From positions 62,001-126,000 of the forward strand of contig NZ_JOFZ01000007.1 of assembly GCF_000721265.1 (NCBI RefSeq): DNA of 64,000 nucleotides, written 5' to 3'. The number at the start of each line of letters is the position of its first letter. Position 1 is the first letter of the stretch. The notes beneath the pieces are model-generated. The model did not search any database. It had not been told where the DNA came from and saw only the letters and a program-made list of their open reading frames with translations. Positions 51,727-60,758 of the stretch are shown here, one piece after another. Made by a program: the position numbers and the translations under genes. The stretch is from Streptomyces sp. NRRL F-5126 (GTDB taxonomy: Bacteria > Actinomycetota > Actinomycetes > Streptomycetales > Streptomycetaceae).

Positions 51727-54700
51727 TCAGGCGTCCGAGACCTCAAGCGCGGTGATCCGCTGGGCGCCCGCGGCCGTCCCTGGCGCCGCGCTCCTCATCT
51801 CCAGCCGCAGCCGCGCCGTGGTGAGGCGGTCGAACGAGACGACCGTCGCGTCGCCCGTGGCCTTCGGCCAGGCGACGTGGGCGTGGCGCGCCGGCACGTA
51901 ACGCTCGCCGTCCCAGTACGACACCGCCACCGACGCGGGCAGCGAGTGCCTGTCGTCCACGGTGAACGCCACCGACACCGTCGCGACCGTACGCGGCTCC
52001 CGCCAGGCCAGCGACACCCAGTCCCCGGCGCGCGCGCCGCTGAAGGCGGGCAGCAGCGCGGTGGCGCTCTTGGTGAACGCGTTCGACCAGCCCGTCGACG
52101 GGTCGCCGTCGAGCATCGCGGCCGGCAGAGTGCCGGGCGAGCCCGAGTAGCTCGCGTCCGCGAGCGGGTAGCCGGGCTCGCCCTGCCCGGGATCGGGGCG
52201 CATCGCCGGCGGCGGCGTGCGGGTGAGCACCTCGGCCTTCGCGACGCGCACCGACGCCGTGTCGCCCCGCAAGTCCCGGGACTCGGCCCTGACCGTGAGC
52301 ACTCCGGGCTTCGTACCGGCCTGCACCACGGCGAGCGCCTTCCCGTGGAAGGCAGTCCTCGTCGACGCCTGGTAGCGCTCGGCGCTCTCCTGCCTCCCGC
52401 TGTCCACGCCGGCCAATCGCCCGCCGGTGACGCCGAACGACAGCACGTTCTGCGCGTACGGCACGAGCACCCCGTGTGCGTCGACCACGTCGGCCGTCAC
52501 GTAGACCAGCGACCTGCCGTCCGCGTCGACCTCCCGCCGGTCCGTCGACAGGCGCACGGCGTGCGGCGCGCCGGCCGTGCGCAGCACGTCCGTCGCCACC
52601 TGCCGGTGGCCGCGCCGAGCCACCGCCCGCAGCTCCCCGGGCGCGAACGGCACGCGCCAGGTCAGGTGGAGCTTGCCGGCGCTGCCCGTCGGGCTCGTGT
52701 AACTGCCCGGATAGGGGCCCGAGGTGACGGTCTTGTCGTCGCCGGTCGGCTCGGTCGTCTCCAGATAGGCCCGCCCGTCCGCCGTCCTCTTGCGGTCGAA
52801 GCGCCGCACGCCGAGCGACTCGCCGTTCAGCAGCAGCTCCACCGTGTCGACGTTCGCGTACGCCCACACCTCGACGGTCTCGCCGCGGCGGTGGCTCGTC
52901 CAGTCCATCGGGACCAGGTGCACCATGGGCTCGTCGGTCCACTGGCTGCGGAAGAGGTGGTAGGCGTCCTTGGGGAAGCCGGCCGTGTCGACCGCGCCGA
53001 AGAACGAGGTCTTCACCGGGAACACGTCGTAGGGCGTCGGCTCGCCGATGTAGTCCATGCCGGCCCACAGGAACTGCCCCACGAAGAATTGCCGGTCGCG
53101 GTCCTTCTTGAGCGAGTACTCGCCGCTGATCGTCCAGGACGCCAGGTTGTTGTCGTACGAGGACGTCTCGCGCCTGCCCGGGCTGTGGTTCTCCCCGGTG
53201 TTGAGGTGTTCGGGCGCCTGGTAGGCGCCGCGCGTCGACGTCTCGGACGAGGACTCCGACTCGAACAGGAAGAGATGCGGGTAGCGCGCGTGCAGGGCGT
53301 CCACCGAGGCAGCGGTGTTGTAGTTGAGCCCGAGGCCGTCGAGCTTGGCCAGCATCCGGTCCGCGGGCGAACCGGCCGCCGGCAGCGAGCGGTACTTGTC
53401 GGAGCCGATCACGACCGGGCGGGTGGCGTCGTGCGCGCGCACCCCGTCGATCAGCCGCTGCGCCATGCCGAGGCCGGCCTCGCTGGTCGAGTCGGGTATC
53501 TCGTTGCCGATGGACCACATCAGCACGGCGGGGGAGTTGCGGGCCGCTCTGACCATCTCGGCGATGTCGCGGTCGCTCCACTCGTCGAAGAAGCGACCGT
53601 AGTCGTAGCGGTTCTTGCCGGTGTGCCAGCAGTCGAACGCCTCGACCATCATCAGGATGCCGAGCCGCTCGCAGACGGCGATCATCTCCGGCGGCGGCGG
53701 GTTGTGCGAGGTCCTGAAGGCGTTGACGCCCATCGACTTCATCAGGGTCATCTGGCGCAGCAGCGCGTCCTCGTTGATGGCGCTGCCCAGGGCGCCCTGG
53801 TCGTGGTGGAGGTCGACGCCCTGGAGTTTCATGGGCTCGCCGTTGAGCGTCAGCCCGCGCTCCGGATCGATGGCGGTGTACCGGAAGCCGAACGTCGTCC
53901 GGTAGGAGTCCACCGTCTTCCCGCCGGCGCGCAGCTCGGTGTCGAGCCGGTACAGCCGGGGCGTGTCGCACGACCACAGCTCGGGGCGCCACACGGTCAT
54001 CTCGTGCGTGGCACTCGTCGTCGACGACCCGGTGGTCAGCGCCGACTCCGTCCGCGCCACCACGCGGCCCCGCGGGTCGCGGACGGTGGAGACGACGGTG
54101 ACGTGCGTGCCGCCACCGGTGGCGTCGACGACGTCGGTGCGCGCCCGCACGACGGCCCGGCCGGCGGCCGACGCCGCGTCGAGGCCCGGCGTGGTGACGA
54201 CGGTGCCCCAGCGGTCCACGTGCACGGGGTCCGTCACCACGAGCCGCGCGTGCCGGTAGATGCCGCTGCCCGAGTACCAGCGTGAACTCGGCAGCTGGTT
54301 CTGCACCTTGACGGCGATGACGTTCGGTGTCGTGGAGTCGGTGTGCAGGTGCCCGGTGAGGTCGAAGGCGAACCCCGTGTACCCGTAGGGGTGGTTGCCG
54401 ACCAGCGTCCCGTTGCAGTACACGTACGAGTCCATGTAGACGCCGTCGAACTCGACCGAGACGCGCTTGCCCGCGAGCCCGTGCGGCAGCGTGAAGGCGA
54501 TGCGATACCAGCCGAGGCCGCCCGGCAAGAAGCCCGTGCCCGACGTGGTGCCGTCCTCCTCGGTGGGCGTGAGCTCGATCGACCAGTCGTGCGGCACGCG
54601 GACCGCGCGCCACCCGGAGTCGTCGAAGTCCGGCCGCGCCGCGTCGGCATAGGCGCCGGTGGGGTCCGTCGCGGCGGCCGGGTTGACGAGCGCGAACCGC

Positions 54701-54846
54701 CAGCCGTCGGTCAGTTCGATGGTGCGCCCGGCGGGCGCACGAGAGGCCGGCGCGGCCTCGGCCGCCGGGGCGCCGCCCGCGAGTGCCATGCCCGCGAGCG
54801 GGCCCGCCGCCCCCGCGACCAGGAACGATCTCCGATTGACAGCCAC
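51727..54846 (-). CDS. Secreted glycoside hydrolase family 2 (beta-galactosidase-like)
   Basis: A Tat-exported GH2 enzyme of 1039 residues that cleaves a non-reducing beta-linked sugar, probably galactose, outside the cell. The signal is VNRRSFLVAGAAGPLAGMAL. The jelly-roll domain includes GWRFALVNPAA, WRAVRVPHDWSIE and VEFDGVYMDSYVYCNG. The TIM barrel has FGFRYTAIDPERGLTLNGEP, DLHHDQGALGSAIN and the acid/base Glu449 in WSIGNEIPD; the nucleophile is likely Glu531 in LFESESSSETSTRG. Extra beta domains and a C-terminal F5/8-type carbohydrate-binding region (about 905-1035) follow. GTG 54846 with GGAGGA upstream. It lies downstream of the GntR gene in an amino-sugar catabolic locus. Confidence 0.88.
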   Translation of the reverse strand: MAVNRRSFLVAGAAGPLAGMALAGGAPAAEAAPASRAPAGRTIELTDGWRFALVNPAAATDPTGAYADAARPDFDDSGWRAVRVPHDWSIELTPTEEDGTTSGTGFLPGGLGWYRIAFTLPHGLAGKRVSVEFDGVYMDSYVYCNGTLVGNHPYGYTGFAFDLTGHLHTDSTTPNVIAVKVQNQLPSSRWYSGSGIYRHARLVVTDPVHVDRWGTVVTTPGLDAASAAGRAVVRARTDVVDATGGGTHVTVVSTVRDPRGRVVARTESALTTGSSTTSATHEMTVWRPELWSCDTPRLYRLDTELRAGGKTVDSYRTTFGFRYTAIDPERGLTLNGEPMKLQGVDLHHDQGALGSAINEDALLRQMTLMKSMGVNAFRTSHNPPPPEMIAVCERLGILMMVEAFDCWHTGKNRYDYGRFFDEWSDRDIAEMVRAARNSPAVLMWSIGNEIPDSTSEAGLGMAQRLIDGVRAHDATRPVVIGSDKYRSLPAAGSPADRMLAKLDGLGLNYNTAASVDALHARYPHLFLFESESSSETSTRGAYQAPEHLNTGENHSPGRRETSSYDNNLASWTISGEYSLKKDRDRQFFVGQFLWAGMDYIGEPTPYDVFPVKTSFFGAVDTAGFPKDAYHLFRSQWTDEPMVHLVPMDWTSHRRGETVEVWAYANVDTVELLLNGESLGVRRFDRKRTADGRAYLETTEPTGDDKTVTSGPYPGSYTSPTGSAGKLHLTWRVPFAPGELRAVARRGHRQVATDVLRTAGAPHAVRLSTDRREVDADGRSLVYVTADVVDAHGVLVPYAQNVLSFGVTGGRLAGVDSGRQESAERYQASTRTAFHGKALAVVQAGTKPGVLTVRAESRDLRGDTASVRVAKAEVLTRTPPPAMRPDPGQGEPGYPLADASYSGSPGTLPAAMLDGDPSTGWSNAFTKSATALLPAFSGARAGDWVSLAWREPRTVATVSVAFTVDDRHSLPASVAVSYWDGERYVPARHAHVAWPKATGDATVVSFDRLTTARLRLEMRSAAPGTAAGAQRITALEVSDA

Positions 54847-54920
54847 GCGATCCTCCACTTCGTGCCGGAGGGCGGGCACGGGGCCGCCCCCGCCGGCGCA
54901 ACAGAAACGACCAGGACCAA

Positions 54921-54934
54921 ACGAAAAGTTTCGT
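54921..54934. promoter_or_regulatory. ACGAAA-AG-TTTCGT inverted repeat upstream of the GH2 gene
   Basis: Perfect 6-bp arms with a 2-nt spacer, 75 bases upstream of the GH2 start within the 173-base gap after the GntR gene. It resembles LacI/ROK-type sugar operators of Streptomyces (CGAAAC/GTTTCG-like). Confidence 0.45.
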
Positions 54935-55019
54935 GAGCGAACGAATTCTCGCAGTCCGGGTCACGCGGTCGTCAAGTGGCGTGCGGCGTTCCGCTGTGCC
55001 GTTCCGTTGTGCCGTTCCG

Positions 55020-55826
55020 TCAGTCCGTGATGGACCCCTGGAAGCGGTACCGGTCGCCCCGATAGGTCGCCACGGTGAGCTCCAGGGGGCGGGAGTCCTG
55101 GTTGAAGGCGAGCTGTGTCGCGACGAGTACCGGTGTGCCGTCGTCGATCTCCAGCAGTTCTCGCTCCTCGCCGTCGGGCTGCCGTGCCTCCACCGAATAC
55201 GCGGCCACTCTGGGCAGTTGGGGCGGTGTGGCGCGCCGGAGCGTGGCGAAGAGCGAATCGGTCGTGAAGTCGGTCTCGCTGAGCAGGGGGCACAGCGCGA
55301 GCGGCAGCCGGTTGTGCTCGACGACCACGACCAGGCCGTCCAGGTAGCGCAGCCTGCGCATCTCGAACAGGGCGGCGCCCGGGCCGACGCGCAGCCTCTC
55401 GGCCTCCTGGACGGTGGCGGGCCTGACCTTCGAGTAAAGGACCTTGGCGTGGGTGGGCAGGTGGTGCTCGCGGGCGTAGTCCGCGAAACCGCGGACCGTG
55501 TGGCCCTGAGCGGGGTCCGACGCGAAGGCGCTCGGGGCCTGGCTGTCCGTCGCCCCCGTCGCGCCCGCCGCCGCGAGGAACCAGCCGCGGGCGGCCGACG
55601 ACTCGATCATGCCGCGGGCGGCCAGTTCGCCGAGCGCGGAGCGCATCGTGACCCGGGAGACGTCGTAGCGGGCGGCCAGTGCGCGCTCGGAGGGGAGGCG
55701 GTCGCCGTCGCGTGCGCCGCCTGCGGCGATGTCGTCGGCGAGTCGTGCGGCGATCCGCAGGTACAGCGGGAGCGCGTCGTCGCTCAGCAGTCCGCGGGGA
55801 AGGTGGCTCTCGTGCGCGGTAGGCAT
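55020..55826 (-). CDS. GntR/HutC-family transcriptional regulator
   Basis: A 268-residue repressor. Residues 10-80 are a GntR winged helix (PLYLRIAARLADDIAAG, LPSERALAARYDVSRVTMRSALGELAARGMI) and residues 105-265 a UTRA effector domain (TVRGFADYAREHHLPTHAKVL, MRRLRYLDGLVVVVEHNRLP, LLEIDDGTPVLVA). UTRA-domain regulators such as DasR/NagR/AgaR respond to phosphorylated amino sugars, in line with the neighbouring agaS, kinase and aldolase genes. ATG 55826 is chosen at the family N-terminus; no clear ribosome-binding site is seen. It diverges from agaS, and repeated CCAGTTTC...ACCAG elements in the shared gap are its probable operators. Confidence 0.9.
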   Translation of the reverse strand: MPTAHESHLPRGLLSDDALPLYLRIAARLADDIAAGGARDGDRLPSERALAARYDVSRVTMRSALGELAARGMIESSAARGWFLAAAGATGATDSQAPSAFASDPAQGHTVRGFADYAREHHLPTHAKVLYSKVRPATVQEAERLRVGPGAALFEMRRLRYLDGLVVVVEHNRLPLALCPLLSETDFTTDSLFATLRRATPPQLPRVAAYSVEARQPDGEERELLEIDDGTPVLVATQLAFNQDSRPLELTVATYRGDRYRFQGSITD

Positions 55827-55827
55827 A

Positions 55828-55875
55828 CCAGTTTCATACCAGAAAGAGGCCATTGACGTCCAGTTTCCAGACCAG
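55828..55875. promoter_or_regulatory. Two GntR-type operator repeats in the GntR-agaS intergenic region
   Basis: CCAGTTTCATACCAG (55828-55842) and CCAGTTTCCAGACCAG (55860-55875) are near-identical direct copies, 32 bases apart (about three helical turns). The first touches the GntR start codon and the second fills the agaS promoter spacer. Confidence 0.6.
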
Positions 55876-55881
55876 TAGGGT
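55853..55881 (+). promoter_or_regulatory. agaS operon promoter TTGACG-N17-TAGGGT
   Basis: TTGACG (55853-55858) and TAGGGT (55876-55881) with an ideal 17-base spacer that is almost wholly the second operator copy. A start near 55888 gives a leader of about 150 nt before the agaS GTG. Confidence 0.65.
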
Positions 55882-56040
55882 TCCGATCGGGTTCGGGCGA
55901 TCGGCCCATTCCCGAACAAATTGCAGCAGCGCGGGGCGATGTCCGACCGGGCGCCGGCGAGGCGCACGACCCTTCAGTCGCGACCCGCACCTACCGTCCC
56001 GACGCGCGCACCGCTCGCGGACGACGACAAAGGAGCCCCC

Positions 56041-57195
56041 GTGAACACCCCCGTCCTCACCCCGCCGAAGGGCGCCGGAGCCGAGCACACGGTCGCCGAG
56101 ATCGCGCAGCAGCCCGCCCTGTGGCGGGAGGTGGGCCGTATCGTCGCCGGGCAGCGCGCGGCACTCGACGCCTTCCTGGCGCCCGTGCTCGCCGCCCAGG
56201 ACCTCAGGGTCGTCCTGACCGGGGCCGGCACGTCCGGCTTCGCGGGCGACGTGCTGCGCACGGCACTCGCCCGCCACCTCGGCCGGCGTGTCGACGCCGT
56301 GCACACCACCGACATCGTCGCCGACCCGCGCGGCTGCTTCGCCGAGGACGTGCCCACCCTCCTCGTCTCCTTCGCCAGGTCGGGCGACAGCCCCGAGTCC
56401 ACGGCCGCCACCGCCCTCGCGGACAGCTGCCTGTCGCGGACGCACCACCTGGTGATCACCTGCAACGCCGAGGGAGCGCTCGCCCGCGCGCACGGCGGTC
56501 AGCGCGCGTCCCACGTGCTGCTGATGCCCGCCGCGTCCAACGACCAGGGCTTCGCGATGACCTCAAGCTTCACGTGCATGCTGCTGGCCGCGCTCCTCGC
56601 CCTCGGCCCCTCGTCCGCCGGATCCGCCGTCGGCGCCCTCGCGGACGCGGCCGAGCGCATCACGACGGGAGAGCTCGACGCGCCCGTCGGGCAGCTGCTC
56701 GCCCGCGAGCCCGAACGGCTCGTCTACCTCGGCAGCGGCCCCCTGCGCGGCCTCGCGGGCGAATCCGCGCTCAAGCTGCTCGAACTGACGGGCGGCAGGG
56801 TCGTCGCCCACGCGGACTCCACGCTCGGCTTCCGGCACGGTCCGAAGGCCATCCTCGACGGCCGCACCGCCGTGATCGTGTTCGTGTCCGAGGACGCGTA
56901 CACGCGCCAGTACGACCTGGACATCGTCGCCGAACTGCGCGCGGCCCTGCCCGCGGGCGCCGTCGTCGCGGTCTCCGCACGCCAGGACGGGCTGCCCGAG
57001 GACGGCGTCTGGCTCGTCCCCGTGCCCGCCGGCACGGAAGACGCCGCGTTCGCCCTGCCCGCGGTGGTCTGCGCCCAGCTCGTCGCACTCGGCGCCTCGC
57101 TGGCACGCGGCGTGCGGCCCGACAACCCGTTCCCGTCGGGCGAGGTCAACCGGGTGGTCCGTGGCGTGACCGTGCACCCGTACACCGGCAACTGA
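56041..57195 (+). CDS. agaS: SIS-domain sugar-phosphate deaminase/isomerase (AgaS-like)
   Basis: A 384-residue protein with two SIS domains, proposed to deaminate and isomerise galactosamine-6-phosphate to tagatose-6-phosphate (AgaS), or a related hexosamine phosphate. The first SIS domain holds VVLTGAGTSGFAGDVLR and LLVSFARSGDSPESTAA; the second holds LVYLGSGPLRGLAGESALKLLELTGG and AHADSTLGFRHGPKAIL. AAAGGAG precedes GTG 56041. It heads a four-gene operon (agaS, kinase, EamA transporter, aldolase) with short gaps, controlled by the divergent GntR regulator. Confidence 0.87.
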   Translation: MNTPVLTPPKGAGAEHTVAEIAQQPALWREVGRIVAGQRAALDAFLAPVLAAQDLRVVLTGAGTSGFAGDVLRTALARHLGRRVDAVHTTDIVADPRGCFAEDVPTLLVSFARSGDSPESTAATALADSCLSRTHHLVITCNAEGALARAHGGQRASHVLLMPAASNDQGFAMTSSFTCMLLAALLALGPSSAGSAVGALADAAERITTGELDAPVGQLLAREPERLVYLGSGPLRGLAGESALKLLELTGGRVVAHADSTLGFRHGPKAILDGRTAVIVFVSEDAYTRQYDLDIVAELRAALPAGAVVAVSARQDGLPEDGVWLVPVPAGTEDAAFALPAVVCAQLVALGASLARGVRPDNPFPSGEVNRVVRGVTVHPYTGN

Positions 57196-57213
57196 CAGGC
57201 AGGAGGAAACACG

Positions 57214-58206
57214 ATGTTCCTGGGTGTGGACGGTGGGGGCACCAAAACCGCCTTCTGCCTCGTCGACTCGTCAGGGTCGGTGCGGGCGAGGGCGCTCGGC
57301 GCCGGCGCCTACTACTTCTCGGACAACGCCGGCGACGGCGTCGCGCACGTCGCGCGCGTACTGGCCGAAGGCGTCACCGCCGTCTGCGCCGACGCGGGGA
57401 TCCGGCCCGCGGGGATCGCCCACGCGTTCTTCGGCCTGCCCGGGTACGGGGAGGCCGCCGGGGACGTCCCCGCCCTGGACGCGGCCCCGCGCGAGGTGCT
57501 CGGGCACGACAGGTACGCCTGCGACAACGACATGGTGTGCGGCTGGGCCGGGTCACTCGGCGCGGCCGACGGCATCAACGTCATCAGCGGCACCGGCTCG
57601 ATGACGTACGGCGAGCGCGCCGGAAAGGGCGTGCGCACCGGCGGCTGGGGCGAGTTCTTCGGCGACGAGGGCTCCGCGTACTGGATCGCGGTGCGCGCCC
57701 TGAACGTCTTCTCCCGCATGAGCGACGGCCGGCTTCCCGAGGGCCCGCTCGCCGGCGTACTGCGCCGGCACCTCGAACTCGCCGGCGACCTCGACCTGGT
57801 GGACGTCGTGCACAACCGCTGGGGCGGCCGGCGCGGCGAGATCGCCGCCCTGAGCCCCCGGGTCGCCGAGGCGGCGGGCCTGGGCGACGAGCACGCCGCG
57901 GCGATCCTCACGGACGCGGGCCACGAGCTCGCGCTCCTGGTCGACAGCGCGCGTCGCGGCCTCGGCTTCGAACGGGGCGAGACGGTACCGGTCTCCTACT
58001 CAGGCGGCGTCTTCGGCTCCGCCACCGTGCTGGACACCTTCGCCCGTGACCTGCGCGGCCGTGAAGGCGGCTACGACCTGCGAACCCCTCTCTTCGAGCC
58101 CGTGATCGGAGCCGCACTCCACGCGGCCCGGCTGGCGGGCACACCGCTCGACCCGACCGCGCTCGACGCGTTGCGCTCGACCGAGGTCTCCCGTCCCCTG
58201 GAGTAA
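57214..58206 (+). CDS. BadF/BadG-type N-acetylhexosamine kinase
   Basis: A 330-residue ASKHA-fold kinase of the BcrAD/BadF/BadG group, which includes the N-acetylglucosamine kinases. The phosphate-1 motif is FLGVDGGGTKTAFCLVDSSG, followed by HAFFGLPGYGEAAGD, the connecting NVISGTGSMTYGERAGK motif and GWGEFFGDEGSAYWIAVRAL, and the adenosine motif region VSYSGGVFGSATVLDTF. Within this operon it probably phosphorylates GalNAc, GlcNAc or the free amino sugar at C6 before AgaS acts. AGGAGG precedes the ATG, 18 bases after agaS. The next gene starts 2 bases after its stop. Confidence 0.87.
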   Translation: MFLGVDGGGTKTAFCLVDSSGSVRARALGAGAYYFSDNAGDGVAHVARVLAEGVTAVCADAGIRPAGIAHAFFGLPGYGEAAGDVPALDAAPREVLGHDRYACDNDMVCGWAGSLGAADGINVISGTGSMTYGERAGKGVRTGGWGEFFGDEGSAYWIAVRALNVFSRMSDGRLPEGPLAGVLRRHLELAGDLDLVDVVHNRWGGRRGEIAALSPRVAEAAGLGDEHAAAILTDAGHELALLVDSARRGLGFERGETVPVSYSGGVFGSATVLDTFARDLRGREGGYDLRTPLFEPVIGAALHAARLAGTPLDPTALDALRSTEVSRPLE

Positions 58207-58208
58207 CG

Positions 58209-59135
58209 ATGAAGTCACTCAACCGCGGCTGGATGCTCCCCGCCGGCCTCCTGGTCCTGTTCTGGGGCGTGTGGGGGGCCTTCTCCAGCAAGCCCACGGA
58301 CCTGTACGGCTATCCGAACGAGATGGTCTACATCATCTGGTCCCTGACCATGATCCTGCCCGCCGCCGCGGCGCTGCGGCGGGAGCGCTTCGACCGGCGC
58401 CCGGTGGCCGCACTGTACGGCCTGCTCGCCGGACTCACCGGCGCCGGCGGCCAACTGGTGCTCTTCCAGGCCCTGTCCGACGGGCCGGCCTACCTGATCT
58501 TCCCGGTCGTCTCGCTCTCCCCGGTGATCACGGTCCTGATGGCCGTGGCGCTGCTGCGCGAGCGGATCAACCGGCTCGCCGTCGTGGGCGTCGTCGCGGC
58601 GCTCGTCGCGATCCTGCTGCTCAGCATCCCCGGCGGTGGCGGCGGCGGCTCCTCGTCGGGGCCGTGGATGGTGCTCGCCGCGGTCGTCTGCGTGGCGTGG
58701 GGAGCGCAGGCGTTCTTCATGCGCAAGGCAGCCGTGGTGGGCGTCAACGACGCGACCACGTTCGGCTGGATGACGATCAGCGGGCTCCTGCTGATCCCGG
58801 TCGCCTATTTCATGATGGGGTCCTTCCCCTCGGGCGCGCCCTGGCAGGCCCCCGCGCTCACCGCCGGGACGCAGGTGCTCAACGCGGTGGGCGCCCTCTT
58901 CCTCGTCATGGCGCTCAGCCGCGGCAAGGCGGCCGTCGTCGCGCCGCTGACCAACGCGCTCGCGCCGGTGCTCACGATCATCCTCTCGCTGATCGTTTAC
59001 CAGACGCTGCCCACGATATGGGCGGGCATCGGCATCGTGCTCGCCCTGGCAGGGTCGACGCTCATGGTCTACAGCGACGAGAAGCGGGGCGAGGAGGCCG
59101 CCGCACCCGAACCGGCCGCCAAGGTGCCGTCCTGA
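58209..59135 (+). CDS. EamA/DMT-family transporter
   Basis: A 308-residue, ten-span drug/metabolite transporter with two EamA repeats (about 7-140 and 155-290). The first half includes LPAGLLVLFWGVWGAFSSKP and FQALSDGPAYLIFPVVSLSPVITVLMAV; the second includes ALSRGKAAVVAPLTNALAPVLTIILSLI. A glycine run (GGGGGGSSSGP) links the halves. DMT proteins move small metabolites, and its place between an amino-sugar kinase and an aldolase, 2 bp after the former, suggests uptake of the operon's sugar or export of a by-product. No ABC or PTS sugar transporter is present in the locus. Confidence 0.87.
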   Translation: MKSLNRGWMLPAGLLVLFWGVWGAFSSKPTDLYGYPNEMVYIIWSLTMILPAAAALRRERFDRRPVAALYGLLAGLTGAGGQLVLFQALSDGPAYLIFPVVSLSPVITVLMAVALLRERINRLAVVGVVAALVAILLLSIPGGGGGGSSSGPWMVLAAVVCVAWGAQAFFMRKAAVVGVNDATTFGWMTISGLLLIPVAYFMMGSFPSGAPWQAPALTAGTQVLNAVGALFLVMALSRGKAAVVAPLTNALAPVLTIILSLIVYQTLPTIWAGIGIVLALAGSTLMVYSDEKRGEEAAAPEPAAKVPS

Positions 59136-59228
59136 ACGCAAGGACGCATGGACCGCAACCGGGCCCGCGACGCCGCTTCGTCAGAAGCGGCCGAACCCTG
59201 ACCGAGAACAGCGAACGAGGAATCCGAC

Positions 59229-60077
59229 ATGTCACTGGTCCCCACCGGAGAGCTCCTGTCCCGGGCCGCAGCCGGGAGCGGGTGCGTCGCGGCCTTCAAC
59301 GTGATCACGCTGGAGCACGCCGAGGGCATCGCGCAGGGCGCCGAGGCGGCCGGCCGACCGGTGATCCTCCAGATCAGCGAGAACGCCGTCCGCTACCACG
59401 GAGGCCGCCCGGGTCCCCTGGCGGCCGCGGCCCGCTCGGTCGCCGCCTCCTCGCGCGGCGACGTCGCCCTGCACCTGGACCACGTGACGGACATGGACCT
59501 GCTGCGCCAGGCCGCCGAGCACGGGTTCTCCTCCGCGATGTTCGACGCCGGGGCCCTGCCGTACACCGAGAACGTCGAAGCGACGGCCGCCGCCGCGCGG
59601 TGGGCGCACGGCGAGGGCCTGTGGATCGAGGCCGAGCTCGGCTACGTCGGTGGCAAGCCCGGCGCCCCCGCGAGCGCTCACGCCGCGGGGGTGCGCACGG
59701 ACCCCGTGGAGGCCGCCGACTACGTGCGGCGCACCGGGGTCGACGCCTTGGCCGTGGCCGTCGGCAGCTCGCACGCCATGACCGAGAGGTCCGCGGCGCT
59801 CGACCACGGCCTCGTCAGGCGGCTGGCCGGGGCCGTGCCGGTGCCGCTCGTGCTGCACGGGTCCTCCGGCGTCCCGGACGAGGAGCTGCGCGAGGCGGTG
59901 CGCTCGGGCATGCGCAAGATCAACATCGGCACGGCGCTGAACATCGCGTTCACGGGGGCGGCGCGCCGCGTCCTGGACGGGGACGCCGCGCTGACCGACC
60001 CGCGCAAGTACCTCGCGCCGGCGCGCGAGGCGATCTCCGGGACGGTACGCGACCTGCTGGGCGTCCTCGACGTGTGA
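59229..60077 (+). CDS. Class II ketose-bisphosphate aldolase (tagatose-1,6-bisphosphate aldolase-like)
   Basis: A 282-residue zinc-dependent aldolase that should split tagatose- or fructose-1,6-bisphosphate, or a related phosphate, into triose products. Signatures are CVAAFNVITLEHAEGIAQGAE, the metal ligands in VALHLDHVTDMDLLRQAAEHGFSSAMFDAG (Asp and His), IEAELGYVGGKPG, LAVAVGSSHAM and VLHGSSGVPDEELREAVRSGMRKINIGT. Length and motif spacing match GatY/KbaY rather than the longer FbaA. An AACGAGGAAT-type sequence precedes ATG 59229. A ketohexose-phosphate kinase, needed to make the bisphosphate substrate, is not encoded here. Confidence 0.88.
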   Translation: MSLVPTGELLSRAAAGSGCVAAFNVITLEHAEGIAQGAEAAGRPVILQISENAVRYHGGRPGPLAAAARSVAASSRGDVALHLDHVTDMDLLRQAAEHGFSSAMFDAGALPYTENVEATAAAARWAHGEGLWIEAELGYVGGKPGAPASAHAAGVRTDPVEAADYVRRTGVDALAVAVGSSHAMTERSAALDHGLVRRLAGAVPVPLVLHGSSGVPDEELREAVRSGMRKINIGTALNIAFTGAARRVLDGDAALTDPRKYLAPAREAISGTVRDLLGVLDV

Positions 60078-60152
60078 CGGCCGTCTCGCCGCAACCCGTG
60101 CGCCCTTCAGCGCCGGCCACGAAAGTGGTTGCCGCCCGCGGCCGGCGGGCGG

Positions 60153-60668
60153 TCAGGCCGCGGTCTGCCGGCGCGGGAGCTTCCAGTTCGGCCGCGGGAA
60201 GTGGCACGTGTACCCGTCGGGGTAGCGCTCCAGGTAGTCCTGGTGCTCCGGCTCCGCCTCCCAGAAGTCGCCGACGGGCTCCACCTCGGTGACGACCTTG
60301 CCCGGCCACAGGCCGGACGCGTCGACGTCCGCGATCGTGTCCTCGGCGACGCGCCGCTGCTCCTCGCCCGTGTAGAAGATCGCCGAGCGGTAGCTCTTGC
60401 CGATGTCGTTGCCCTGGCGGTCGCGGGTGCTCGGGTCGTGGATCTGGAAGAAGAACTCCAGCAGGTCGCGGTAGGAGGTCTCCTCCGGATCGAAGGTGAT
60501 CTCGATGGCCTCGGCGTGGCTGCCGTGGTTGCGGTAGGTCGCGTTCGGGGTGTCGCCGCCCGAATAGCCGACGCGGGTCGAGACCACCCCGGGCAGGCGC
60601 CTGATCAGGTCCTGCATGCCCCAGAAGCAGCCTCCCGCGAGGACTGCGCGCTCGGTCGGTCGCGTCAT
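60153..60668 (-). CDS. msrA: Peptide methionine-S-sulfoxide reductase MsrA
   Basis: Repairs the S-epimer of oxidised methionine using thioredoxin as reductant. The 171-residue protein has the active-site Cys14 in [20 protein letters not shown], the [24 protein letters not shown] block with the conserved Tyr and His, and [24 protein letters not shown]. The C-terminal resolving-cysteine region seen in some MsrA is short: a single late Cys lies in [22 protein letters not shown] precedes ATG 60668. It is a single gene, convergent with the aldolase gene across a 75-bp gap. Confidence 0.94.
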   Translation of the reverse strand: MTRPTERAVLAGGCFWGMQDLIRRLPGVVSTRVGYSGGDTPNATYRNHGSHAEAIEITFDPEETSYRDLLEFFFQIHDPSTRDRQGNDIGKSYRSAIFYTGEEQRRVAEDTIADVDASGLWPGKVVTEVEPVGDFWEAEPEHQDYLERYPDGYTCHFPRPNWKLPRRQTAA

Positions 60669-60758
60669 CTCTGCTCGTCTCCCTTGTCGGTTCCCGGATC
60701 TCTCCGTGCACCTGTTCACAACCGTACCGGGAGGCGGGATATGCCCGCGGGCGCGGCC

